This document shows positions 1-10,249 of a DNA stretch of 64,000 nucleotides, piece by piece. Origin of the DNA: Heterotrichella gracilis (lineage: Eukaryota > Sar > Xanthophyceae > Tribonematales > Xanthonemataceae); contig JAULBX010031371.1 of assembly GCA_032358255.1 (NCBI GenBank), positions 62,001-126,000 on the forward strand, written 5' to 3'. Position numbers and translations under genes: made by a program. The stretch's first letter is position 1, and the number at the start of each line of letters is the position of its first letter. The notes beneath the pieces are model-generated. The model ran no database searches. It was not told the origin of the DNA and saw only the letters and a list, made by a program, of their open reading frames with translations.

Positions 1-49
1 CTTGACAATACCAAACAGTATGAGTGATAAGAGCTAGACCTACGCCGCG

Positions 50-3000
50 ATGGGCACGGGGATCACCGCCGCCCTCACGCAGCTTGTGCAGCGGGGCATG
101 GGGGCGGAAGCAGTGGGTGGTGGGGCGGTGTCGGACAGCGAGGCGGTGCGCAGGCTGTGCGAGGCGTTCCGGGTGCAGGATGTGGCGGGGCTGCAGGTGG
201 GTGGTGGCGGTGACGAGGAGCTGCACAGCCCGAAGCGGTATCTGCAATGTGTTACTTCCATGTAATAACTTCACTCAAGCCCTCTCTGTGTCTTTCTTTT
301 CCCATTCCCCTCTATCTCCCTCTCTGCCCCACCCCCTATCCCCCTTCCCCTATGCCGTACCCCCTTTGTAAGGTTTCCCACCCCACCCCCCCACCCCCAC
401 CCCCAGGACGTCATGGATGCCCTCCTGCTCTCTGAAGCCATCTACAAGGTGATAGACGTGGGTGTGGACATGGCTGCCTCCTACCTCACCATCCTCAAGG
501 GATACTTCCCCCCACAGCTGGTCACGCTCAAGAGCTTCCAGTGCGCACTGCCGCACGTACCGCACAGGTAACATATGTAATAATAACCCTAAATCCTAAA
601 CCCTAGACAGCTGGTCATGCTCAAGAGCTTTCAGTGTACCCTGCCGCACGTGCCGCATATGTAAAAAGTGTACTAAGAAACCCTAAAGCCTAAACCCTAG
701 ACAGCTGGTCACGCTCAAGAGCTTCCAGTGTGGCCTGCCGCACGTGCGGCACAGTTGAAAACCCCAGATCCGAGCCTTCAACCCTCAACGCTCTTAAGGG
801 CTTTCAACATGGCCCTGCTATATGTGCCGCGTCAACAACCCATGTCCTGCATAGCTGGAACCCCACAACTCCCAATATGTTGGTCCACAACTGCCATGGC
901 TGTATAGAGCCTGAGTAGGGGGGTTGATCATGCAGGGTTAAGCTGGCCGATGGCTTGGTTCCCTGCTGCCGCTGTGTTTATAAACCCTACAAAGGGATCC
1001 AGGGTTTAGGTGTAGTGCAGGGACACTTTGCCAACCCTAACCAGGGCACATCGCACCCATTCTCACAGGTATGCGTTAGCCGAGGGTCCCTGAGTCCCTG
1101 CTGGTTGTGTTCCTGGGCACCAAGCAGGGACGTTGTTTCCAACCCTAACTAGGGTGTTCCATCCCGCAGGTATGCCCTAGCCGAGGGTTCTGGGTCCCTG
1201 CTAGTTGTGTTCCTTGGCACCAAGCAGGCGCGCGACCTGACAGTGGACATCAACCTGTGGCAGGAGGCGCTGTGGAGCGATGTGGCGCAGGGCGAACAGG
1301 TGAGGAGGCACTTTGCCAGGGTTTTGGAAACTCGTGTAGTACGAACAAAGTGGATATATACCCGCCGCGGCTTGTATAACTAGTAGGGACCCTACGGAGA
1401 TTGCGTAGCATCCTGCAGCTGAGGTGTGCGGAGCATCTATGCCATATGCAAAAGTATGCGGTCCAGAAACGTTTAGGTGGGATGCAGGCGATGGTTGTCA
1501 ACTTTAAGCCCATCCCCATCCCCATCTTTTTTCCCATCCACTCCTCACATCCCCTTCTTGCAGTCCCTAGCGGCGGCGCACCGCGGGTTTGTTGGGCGGG
1601 CCAGGCGAATCCCTGTGGAGCGCCTGTACCTGCATGCACGGGAGAAGGGCTTGCGGCTGGTGCTGTGTGGTGCGTGAGAGGAGGGGCTCCGTAGCTAGTC
1701 ATTCTGTTACTTGCGTTGGGAAAACAGCCCGTTCTACGAGGTTAATTGCCGTGTTTTTCTGTACCTCATTTCCATACCCAGCCCCTATGAACCTCTCACA
1801 CCCTTTCTGGAGGCCACTTTCTAGGCGGCGCAGTTGCCATGTTCTGCACGCCGCAACTGCTACCATCATCCAAATTTCAGTATATCATTGCTTCACCCCC
1901 TCCATCTGAGAGTTGAGTCTTGAGTTCAACTAAGCAAGGGGTCGCAGGTTCGAATCCGAAGGGTAGCGATATTTTTCGAATTTCCCTGAACTTTGCGACG
2001 GGATAAAATGGGTAGCACGAAAGTGCGGTAAGCGGCACGACTGGTTGGCCACCATCTGCCACACTGGAAACAGTGTCATTTAAGCCTTGGCTCTAGGACT
2101 GGGGTGAGGCATACCCAGACATGCTTACCTGGCTTCAAAGCTGGAATGCATATACTTACTTACTTACCCCCTCCATCTGACTGCTAGAATACCTCAGCAG
2201 TTGTTTGGGGAGCGGCAAACATGGGCACAATGCGCATGCGTAATAAATTTCTGACTCATAAACCCTGAACGCTGGTTTCAACGAACCAATGCCCTGTATT
2301 GCTGGAATGCATGTAACTACTACTACTCCTACTACCCCCTCCATCTCCCCCTTCCCTCCCCACCCAACCCTCCTCCACCACAACCACCGCCGCCATCCTT
2401 GCAGGCCACTCCCTGGGAGGCGCAGTCGCCATGCTCTGTACGCTGCGCTTGCTGCGCGCGCTGGGGGGGCACACCGCCCCCGACCTCCTACGCTGCATCT
2501 GCTTCGGCACGCCCCCCTTGGGCAACTCCGCCCTGGCGCGACACGTGGCGGACCATGATTGGGAGCGGTTCATCACACATTTTATCCTCCCCGGTACGAC
2601 ATAATGCCCCCTTGGCTTGCTCTCCCCCACCCTGCCACTGCACTGCACTGCCAGGGACGTGGGAAAATTACATTTTTTATGAGGTCAACCTGTTTCGATG
2701 AATGTACATTGGATTTCCAGACAGTATATTCCAGTGAACCCATTGAACATGTAGTTGATGTGATCCTTTTACACCTGATCTAGGAGTTGAGCATACCTTC
2801 TAACACGCCTCCTTCCTGTGCAGAGGATGCCATCCCCCGGATGCTGGTGGTCAAGGCAGTGCCAAAACCCCAATCAGAAGCCTACCAAACCCTAGGGGCT
2901 TCTCCACCACCGCAGCCCACCCCTGGAGGTCTCCTCCCTGAACTCCTCTCAAGGTGGGGACTGCCACAGTGGTTGAAACGGGGAGGAAACGGTGGTCAAG

Positions 3001-6000
3001 GCTCAGCCACAGGTGCTTTGTCAATAGCCGTGCCTGTTGGAGCGGAAGGGGGGCAAAGCAGTGAACAGAATGAAGGGGAAGTCATGGCCGCAGCAAGGGA
3101 GGCATTGGATGTCACAGAGGAAGCGGCAACTCTGGATCCTGGTATTGCTGGTTCAGCAATGGGTGCACCTCGATCTCTAGAATATGCCGATGTGTCACGT
3201 GGGGTTGATAGCATAAATCCCAGTGGGGAGGATAACACAGGGGAGCCTCACTTGGGGACAAGCCCAGCAAGGGAGGAGCATCAGGGGGGCAGCTACAGGG
3301 AGGAATCTGTGTCAGCTGCAGAGCCATGTGCTGAGGTCAATCCAGCAGGGAGAGCACAACAATTAGGAGGGGAAGCATCCACCACCAACCAAGGAGAGAG
3401 GGTACAAGACCCAGGTGGGGCGAGTGCGCCCTCCACCAGTGGCATCCCAGGGGCCTCCAGCCTATTAAGTGGGCTGTCCTGGCTGCAAGGGGGGTTACAC
3501 CACAGCGCAGTGCAACGGGCGCGCCAGCTGGCGATGCAGGCGGCGGGGCACATCAGGCGCGGGGTCCTGTTCCTCCCCTCCTACCCATCCTTCTCCCACC
3601 TTGGGTGCCAGCTGTACTTGACCCATCAGGGTGTGAGCGACACCATTGGGACACCTCCAGTGGTGCAGATGCCGGCGACTGCCCCCCCTGCGGTTCAGGT
3701 GTGTGAGGACAGCTTGCGATTAGGGTTTAGGGTTTAGGGTATAGGGTTCAGGTGAGGGCCCGCTGCCTGTCATGACATCAGTGCTGGTGAACACGGGTTG
3801 CAGGTCTGCGTGGTGATTGAGGGATGAGCAGTCCCTTGCAGGAACGTGAATGTGTCCCCATGTACTTGTGATTGTATCCCCATCCACTGTCCCAACTGCG
3901 TCCCCATGCACTGCTCAAAATATCACCTTAGTCATGTACAGCCTCCCCTCTCCTTGTACAAACCTCCTCCCCTTTCACACATGTCCACCCCCTTGCCACA
4001 GACCTCCTGGTTGACCAACCACCGCATGGCTACCTACCGATCCCGTGTGCAGACCATCATCCGCCACCTGGCACTCCCCCTGCACACGCACCACATCCCA
4101 CAGCCCGTGCTGGTGTCCACAACCCTGGCGCCCCAGATAAGGGTTCCTTCGGCAGTGCTGGAACCCTACACTGTGCCCTCTTCTCTGCTCCAGATGCTCT
4201 ACACCTCCTCTGCCGCGGCGGTGCGTATGGAGGGTGGTGGTGGTGGCGTCAAAATCAGGAGTAACGGTTGATGGTACACACCCATTGGTTGACCCCCCAT
4301 CTCGCCCCGGCACAGCACTGTAGAAGGTGGCAGCAATTCCTTCTTGGACATGAGTCATGTCACATGACACACCCATTACTCATGCCAACACCCCTATGCA
4401 TGTCAAGGTGATGTTTCTGTCCCCTTGGATGTCAGAACAGGTATCTCACTGCCATGCGTATGTGTGCCAACCCAGGGGGGGAGCGGAGCAAAGCGCAACG
4501 GGTACACCTTCTGGAACGAGCGCCTGCCCCTGGCGTGGGTGCGGAGCAGCACCAGCATGTGGAAGGTGGGTGAGGGGCCATCCCCTGGGGTTCTGCTGTT
4601 TTGTTCTGCTCTGAATCTGGTGTCTCTGCAGTATGGTCTCAATGGATTTTGGGGCAATGGACATCCATGAACACACGGTAACACAATTATGAGGCGTCAT
4701 CCCGGGAACAGAAGCCATGTCTGACATATTTGATACTACATCATCCTCTGTTCACCACTTTCACTGCACATCAAGGGCATATAGCATATCCTTTCCGTTT
4801 TGCCCTGACATTACCTCCCACAATGCGCCAATAATGCAACCCATCCTCGTCCTCTTCCCCCAGGTACCCTCTGTGGCCGCCAGCCTGGCAGTGGGTGGCT
4901 CCAACCTTGACCTGTGCACATCCGCACAGCTGGCGGGGATGGGGGGTCCGGAGGCGCTGGGCTGCAAGGCGGTGCGGCGGCCGGGGGTGGCGCTGCGGGG
5001 GGGCGGGGGTGCAACCCACGCCAAGGTGGGGCGCACAATCTTCCCCAGGTTTGACCTTTGAGGTTGAATTCAATTATTGTGGTAGGCAACACTGTGGTGT
5101 GCCAAGTTGCAGCACTTGGCGTCGCCCATTGTTAGCAGTCTGCTCTAACTTGCCTTTGCGCCTGCCAGTACCCTCGTGGCACTGCATGTACTGGTGGTTT
5201 CAATGCAGCGGTGTACCCTCACGAAGGTCAACCCTTGTGGCCCTTGCTCAGCCCTACACCCTAGATCCTAAACTCCATATGGCAACGTTAGGAGTCATTG
5301 GGCGCAGTGAATCTGTTTAATGCTGCATCATTACCCATGTGTAGATGAGATCCTGGCATGCGGTGGGCAATGTGGTTGGGCATGTGGTTTTGCGTGCCCT
5401 AAACCTTGACTGTGACCTTTGTAGGGTTTGCTGCTGCGCTTGCAGGGAATGACACCTCGCTGGCCGCGCCTGCAGTCGTGGCTAGGGTCCCACAAGGGTG
5501 CTGGCCTAGAACCTAGGAAGGGTGTTCTCATCCTGGAAGCTGTGCTATCAATGGCCGACATTCGGGTAATGGATATGGCCAACAAGGGGGATGCTCTCAA
5601 TGCAGGTAAGGCGAGGAGGGCTCACTGGGCGTGCAATCATTATATACCGAATCAATCAAAATGCAACAAATTTTTTGATACATTTTGAAAGGCTCACTGG
5701 GTGTGAAATACTTCACGCATGTATTGCGCATTGCGCTCACGGTGCATTACAACCTCTGCAAGGTCCTGCTTGAGGCAACATAAAGTGAACCACAAAAGTG
5801 ACCTCGATTGTAGGTCCCTCGCCAGTGCTCCAGCTGCAGTCGGACTGGGGGTTGGTGCGTGTGGGGGTGGAGGTGGAGCGGAGGGTGGTGTGGGTGCTGG
5901 CGGCGCCGCCTGCTGCTGCGGAAGCGCTGTGGCAGGGGATGGTGCAGGTATGGGGAGTGTGGGGTGGTGGTGGTGCTGGTGGGGTGCGAGTGGGCTGCTG

Positions 6001-7507
6001 GTGGTGGCTTGGTGCCTTGTGTGACAGGTGTCACACGCAGGGAGACTATGCAAAATTGCGACTATGTTTGCAATATATCCCCCCCTGGTGCTTCTTGACA
6101 TTCCCTGAAATCTCCCTAGAGGGTTGTATCTTACAGCTTTGTGCTGCATGCAGGTGCCCTGGTCGCCAGAGGGCCAAGAAACGTCCCCAAACGACGCCGC
6201 GTTTGGGGTGACATTTGAGGACATTTCCCCTGCGTTTCTGGGAGATTGGCCGGCATTTGTCACGGCCCTGGACCAGGTGCTGGGACAAGGAAACCCTCCC
6301 CACCAGCACCGCCAGCAGCAAAACCCTAACGAGCCACAGCCTGCAAACCCTAGCCTGTGGCGTTCGGCCCGCCAGGCATACTCGGCAGCCCAGGTAGGGT
6401 CTAGGGTCCGGGGTTCGGTTTTAGGATTTGCGGTTGGAAGCACTTGCTTTGTCCTGCACACCAGGCACCACTTGCCGGCGGGCCTTTCATCCTACACAGT
6501 GAAATGGACATGCACGCCATGTGTACACACGTCCATGTGATTAAAAACCAACAACAGCCAGACAACTCGTCAAGACAATGCCTAGCTCTTTTGCAGGGCG
6601 CTGATCACTTTGCAGGTGTAAAAAATGGACTCGTCTTCGGCATCATTATTATTAATCAGTACAAGCGTCACCCTACCCATTACCTACGTCCAAGGAGATG
6701 ATGTGATTCCCTCCCCTGCAGGCCCGACTGTTCCGCTCCCCTCAGCTGTCCGCCCTGCGCCACCTGGCGCCCCCACACGCCCTGCTGGTGCACCACGACG
6801 TGTGGGGGGGTGGGGGATGGCTGCCCCTGCCCCACCTGTCCCAGCTGGTGGGGGTGGTGCAGGGGAGGGGGGTGGGGGTGGTGGTCACCATCCCTGCCAT
6901 CAGGTGAGGGGTTGGAGGGTGGGGGCCGCGTTGCGCTCGGGGGGGGTCATGGGCTGTTGAGGGTAGGAAGCCATGGGGTGGCATGAATTAAACGGTCAAC
7001 TGTATACTGATGCGATTGTGTGGATTGCACCTATGTGCAAAATGCGCTCACTTTTCCGATATTGATCAAATTCTGTACTATGCAAACTGGTTCATGAGTG
7101 CAATTGAATCCAAACCTGCATGCAGAAAATCCTAGCATTTTAAAACAGCCCTATTCCAAAAGCATACATACCAGCCGCGGTGACAACCTGTTGTAGTGCA
7201 AATCACTGTTTCTGCCCATCCCTCCAGGGCCGCCCCCGGCAGCCCCGCAGCCGACGCCACCCCAGTCCAGGAGGACCTTGCTCGCTGCCTCCACCTCACA
7301 GGGGGGGTTGCTGCGGTGGTGCCTGTGGTGCTTTACCCCCCACACCACCCACCACCACAAGCAGCAGCAGCAGCACCGGTACCCACCGCGGTGGGTGGGG
7401 AGGAGGAGGAGGGGGCGAGGGGGAGGGAGGGGCTGGAGGCTTGCCGCCAGGCGCTGCATGCTGTGATGGGCCTGCGGGATGGCAGTGGGGGGCGTTCGCG
7501 GATGTGA
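50..7507 (+). CDS. Class-3 lipase-like protein, about 1031 aa, 14 exons
   Basis: Predicted serine alpha/beta hydrolase of the lipase class 3 type; the substrate is unknown. Exons: 50-196, 407-567, 1170-1299, 1564-1669, 2405-2593, 2824-3698, 4002-4220, 4476-4565, 4864-5025, 5425-5605, 5814-5947, 6154-6393, 6722-6903, 7228-7507. All junctions are GT-AG and the frame is kept throughout. Exon 3 reads LLVVFLGTKQARDLTVDIN, a lipase-3 core strand. The nucleophile elbow GHSLGG is formed across the exon 4/5 junction, with Ser about residue 184, followed by CFGTPPLGN. Residues about 245-535 (exon 6) are low complexity and probably a linker. The C-terminal half has no motif I recognise. Length and order resemble plant lipase-3 proteins of about 1000 aa. 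The start at 50 has an in-frame stop at 35-37, but a CTAG just upstream could be an acceptor, so a further 5' exon is possible. Confidence 0.8.
518..812 (+). repeat. Decayed tandem copies of lipase exon 2 3' edge
   Basis: The last ~50 bp of exon 2 (518-567, CAGCTGGTCACGCTCAAGAG onward) recurs at about 606-660 and 702-753, with a weaker echo at about 783-815. Copies are separated by AAACCCTAG-type telomere-like stretches. They lie inside intron 2 and carry substitutions and stops, so they look like non-coding relics. Confidence 0.8.
1067..1136 (+). repeat. Relic copy of lipase exon 3 5' edge
   Basis: The segment from CAGGTATGCGTTAGCCGAGG to the ACCAAGCAGG end closely matches the true acceptor and start of exon 3 at about 1167-1229. 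It lies upstream in the same intron and keeps an AG acceptor, so it could act as a decoy splice site. Confidence 0.8.
1805..1860 (+). repeat. Relic copy of lipase exon 5 start (GHSLGG region)
   Basis: The segment beginning GAGGCCACTTTCTAGGCGGC parallels the true exon 5 start at 2403 (CAGGCCACTCCCTGGGAGGC). The relic has a stop at the position of the catalytic motif (TTT CTA GGC frame shift relative to the parent) and lacks a good acceptor. The two copies are now separated by SINE-like insertions. Confidence 0.7.
1910..2165 (+). mobile_element. tRNA-derived SINE-like insertion with 15-bp target duplication
   Basis: The insert is flanked by a perfect 15-bp direct repeat ACCCCCTCCATCTGA at 1895-1909 and 2166-2180. 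It contains a tRNA B-box (GGTTCGAATCC, about 1947) and ends in a short ACTT-repeat tail (about 2153-2165). The head is short before the B-box and no A-box is evident, so the 5' end may be truncated. It lies in intron 4 of the lipase-like gene, in the sense orientation. Confidence 0.75.
2181..2333 (+). mobile_element. Second SINE-like insertion at the same target
   Basis: A third copy of the target sequence, ACCCCCTCCATCT, sits at 2334-2346. The intervening DNA ends with GCTGGAATGCATGTA followed by an ACT-repeat tail. This is similar to the 3' end of the element at 1910-2165 (GCTGGAATGCATATA plus ACTT repeats). No B-box is obvious here. A related short element inserted at the same site is the simplest reading. 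Confidence 0.45.
3719..3748 (+). repeat. Intronic telomere-like repeat near a donor site
   Basis: TTAGGGTTTAGGGTTTAGGG-type sequence starting 20 bp after the 5' splice site of lipase intron 6 (donor at 3699). It is too short and degenerate to be a telomere and is one of several in this window. Confidence 0.8.
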
Positions 7508-8523
7508 CCTGGCAAGGGTTCTGAAGGGTAGCTAAGATGCTAGGGTTTGGTTTTCTCTGCTTGCGCAGGGCTTGTCCTCTGGACAGATGGGTGCAGCAGC
7601 TGGGGTGCGGATGTAGCGCGTGGGTCGTGGGGGGTTATCAGCCGTGCCAGGGCTTGCTCATTGCAGTACCTTATGTGGCCATCCATCTCCGCAATTTTGA
7701 TGTACCTACGGCAATTTTTGTATTCTGTTCTTTTGCTTTTACTTTCTCGCAGCAGCTAGTCTAGATCCAGTCTGAGATCATGTATTATCTCCAAAGTCAG
7801 ATTGGCCACATATCAAATTGGCTCGCAGCTTGTCAAGCTTCAATGAAGCTAGCTAGCGCATTTTTGCGCCGCCGCTTGGCAATGTCCTTAGGAGGGCACG
7901 CCGTCGCCCCGCTGTACTTCAATACATTGTACATGTGCGCATAAGGTGATGGTCAGCCACCGATTGTATATTGCTCACTCAGAATAGCCACAGGGTTGCC
8001 ACAGTAATGATGTGTAGCGCTACAGCTACTACATGTTTTCATGCGATTAGCCATGTTCAAAGGTTAGGTTCCAACCAGCACACTGCCACTGTCCAGTGTT
8101 GCAGACTAGGAGATTGTTGCAATCCGTGTACAATGCATGGAAACCAGTGTAACTTGAAACAAATGGTTCAGACAAGTTGACGGTATAAAGTTCTGCATTA
8201 TCTACCGTATATCACACTGTTTACGCTAGCAAGCTTCACCAGCAATGCACGCCAATTCTGTCCCCAGAAATCGAGATCGACCCAACCAGATTGACGGTAA
8301 ATGAAGAATAAAAATAGCTACAGGTCTAAGTCCCTAGCTGTCCAAGCAAAAAGGTAGGAAGAAAAATGGACATCATCGCCCGCAGATGACGGTTCATGTG
8401 GGACAAGGTCTTCCCATGTTTCCCAAATTATACTTACCCCCATCCCCCCCTCAATTCTGGAAACCCATTCCACCAGGTTACTGCTGCGCATCCTGCTATC
8501 ACCCCCTTGTCTTCTCTCCTGCG
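7508..8523. other. Convergent intergenic region, nothing coding recognised
   Basis: This lies between the lipase stop and the 3' end of the small minus-strand gene. Open frames are short and not conserved-looking. The DNA turns more AT-rich after about 7650. I see no RNA gene or clear element. Confidence 0.6.
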
Positions 8524-8676
8524 CTTCATTTGGACTCCCCTTGCTGACCCGGGACACTGCTGACCCCCCCTTGTTCCATTATTGCGCGCTGCTCCCCTTC
8601 ATTTGGACTCCCCTTGCTGCCCTGGGACAGTGCTGACCCCCCCTTGTTCCATTATTGCGCGCTGCTCCCCTTCATT
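8524..8676. repeat. 73-bp tandem repeat over the 3' end of a gene
   Basis: The unit beginning CTTCATTTGGACTCCCCTTG starts at 8524 and 8597, with a partial copy at 8670. The second unit contains the stop codon and last ~24 codons of the adjacent minus-strand gene; the first unit lies in its 3' flank. The copies differ by only a few bases, so the duplication is recent. Confidence 0.85.
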
Positions 8677-9383
8677 GGCTGCCACGCAGTCTGGTGCCGG
8701 GGTTGAGCGGGGCAGGTGGTTGCGATCATACAGCAGCGAGTCGCACACATGCTCCTCCTCCTCGTCGTTCTTGCGGTCAGAGTACTCGATCCACCACCTG
8801 CAAGTAGGGTTTTGGTTAGGATTCGTATTTGCATATGCAACAGTTGGTATGAAGTGTCCACCCAAACAGGTAGATTTGCAAATTTTTCTGTCCATGCGCA
8901 TGGAAACTGCATGGCTTTAGCATGTGTGATGACATCAAGAGCAGTACTACTCAGTACAAATGCTGGGGGGAGGGATTGGTTTCTGACAACCATTGTGGTG
9001 CCCATGGTGGCTGAACCTTCAGCTGAAGAGAAGCGTAGGTGGAATTGGTGTCGAGCGCCCCTGGAATCCACTTCAAAGCGGGTGTGTACATGCTGTAGTG
9101 CCTACCCACCATAGTGCGTATGGACTCTGCAGCGTGGCAGGGTGGCAGGGTAGGCAGGTAGGGTTTAGGGTTTAGGGTTTAGGGTGTCACTGGGGGGCAG
9201 CACCAGCTCCAGCTGCGCAGCATACCGTGTCAGTGACTGGTCATACGCCTTCTTCTTCTCTTCAGCCGTGCCATAGATAGCAGCCAGCACCTCCGGAGAG
9301 AGTTTGGAGTTCTTGGGTGGTGCCCGAGGCTGGGGGGGTGGAGGTCCTTGGGTGGTGGTGGGTTGGGTAGTGGGTTGCGCCAT
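8599..9383 (-). CDS. Small acidic protein of unknown function, about 118 aa, 2 exons
   Basis: I do not recognise a family. Exons on the minus strand: 9383-9226 and 8797-8599. The donor GTATGC and acceptor TTGCAG restore CGG (Arg) at the join, giving KKKAYDQSLTRWWIEYSDRK across it. The N-terminus is Pro/Thr/Gln-rich, the middle is charged with an EEEE run, and the tail is inside a 73-bp tandem repeat. No signal peptide or membrane segment is visible. A competing donor 35 bp downstream gives a frame that looks less protein-like. It diverges from the MRG15-like gene, with 866 bp between the two start codons. Confidence 0.5.
9159..9186 (+). repeat. Intronic telomere-like repeat
   Basis: GTAGGGTTTAGGGTTTAGGG-type run inside the single intron of the small minus-strand gene, about 40 bp past its donor. 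On the coding strand it reads CCCTAAA. Confidence 0.8.
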
Positions 9384-10249
9384 CTGCAGTTTCCCCACCG
9401 CCCTGTGGCGACGTTCGAATTAAATCTCAAACTTTCTGGCACCAGAAGCCCAGATACGTGTTGAGATGGCTGAAGTTCAGCGTTGCCGCTGAGGGCCAGT
9501 GAGGCAGGAGGACTGTCTCAGATCGTGTGCAACCAACTATCAACTGGTATTACCAGCAGAAGGTAAAGGTGTATAGAATTACTATAAACTGCCCATAGAA
9601 GCTTATCCGCCACACAAAACTAGTGTGCAAGGCCGCAGAGGCACCTTCGTGAAAGTTGCATGCATGCATGTGAAAAGGAACACTACGCTGCCAACTGAAC
9701 AGGCACCGTTCAGCGCAAAGGCAATGGTGAAAGCTTCTACGCTCTGTCTACTCAAGTGGCGATACTGCAGCGTCTGCTTAAGAAAGTTTGCTGGGTCCCA
9801 ACGCATGCATATATGCGTGACTAAAATACTGTCGAATTCCGCAGGGGCCTAATTATCATCGGTCCCCAGCAAAAAAGAGTCTCGGCAAGCGCTACAGCAG
9901 CACAACGTTTGCCACAATGCATACCCTGTTCGCAGCCACACACGAGGGACCTTACGTATTTATAAGCCCAAGGCAGGCGGTTGAAGTGGTTGAAAAGGCA
10001 GAGAAGGGCTGTTGACGAGTTGAGGAAGGGGGTTGCACAGGGCATGGGGCCTTGATGCGTTGCAATAGACAGTTGTAGCTGCAACTTATTATGGCATAGG
10101 TGCCGTCCCGCAAGTATAAGCCACAGCACCCTATTATCACCCGGCATTTCTTGAGCCCTTGAGGCACCGCGCGCTTGCAGTGGCGCGGTTTGAACATTTG
10201 GTTTGAAACAGCTGGTTGGGAATTTAAGTCGGGCTTTCCCAGAAGCACC
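9384..10249. promoter_or_regulatory. Shared divergent promoter region
   Basis: 866 bp separate the start codons of the small minus-strand gene and the MRG15-like gene, so both promoters must lie here or overlap it. I see no TATA box I would defend. There is a GCATGCATGCATG tract at about 9659. Confidence 0.4.

Noticed and set aside
2787-3737. Stand-alone 316-aa protein gene
   Set aside because: The frame is the large exon 6 of the lipase-like gene; its acceptor at 2823 and donor at 3699 join neighbours in phase.
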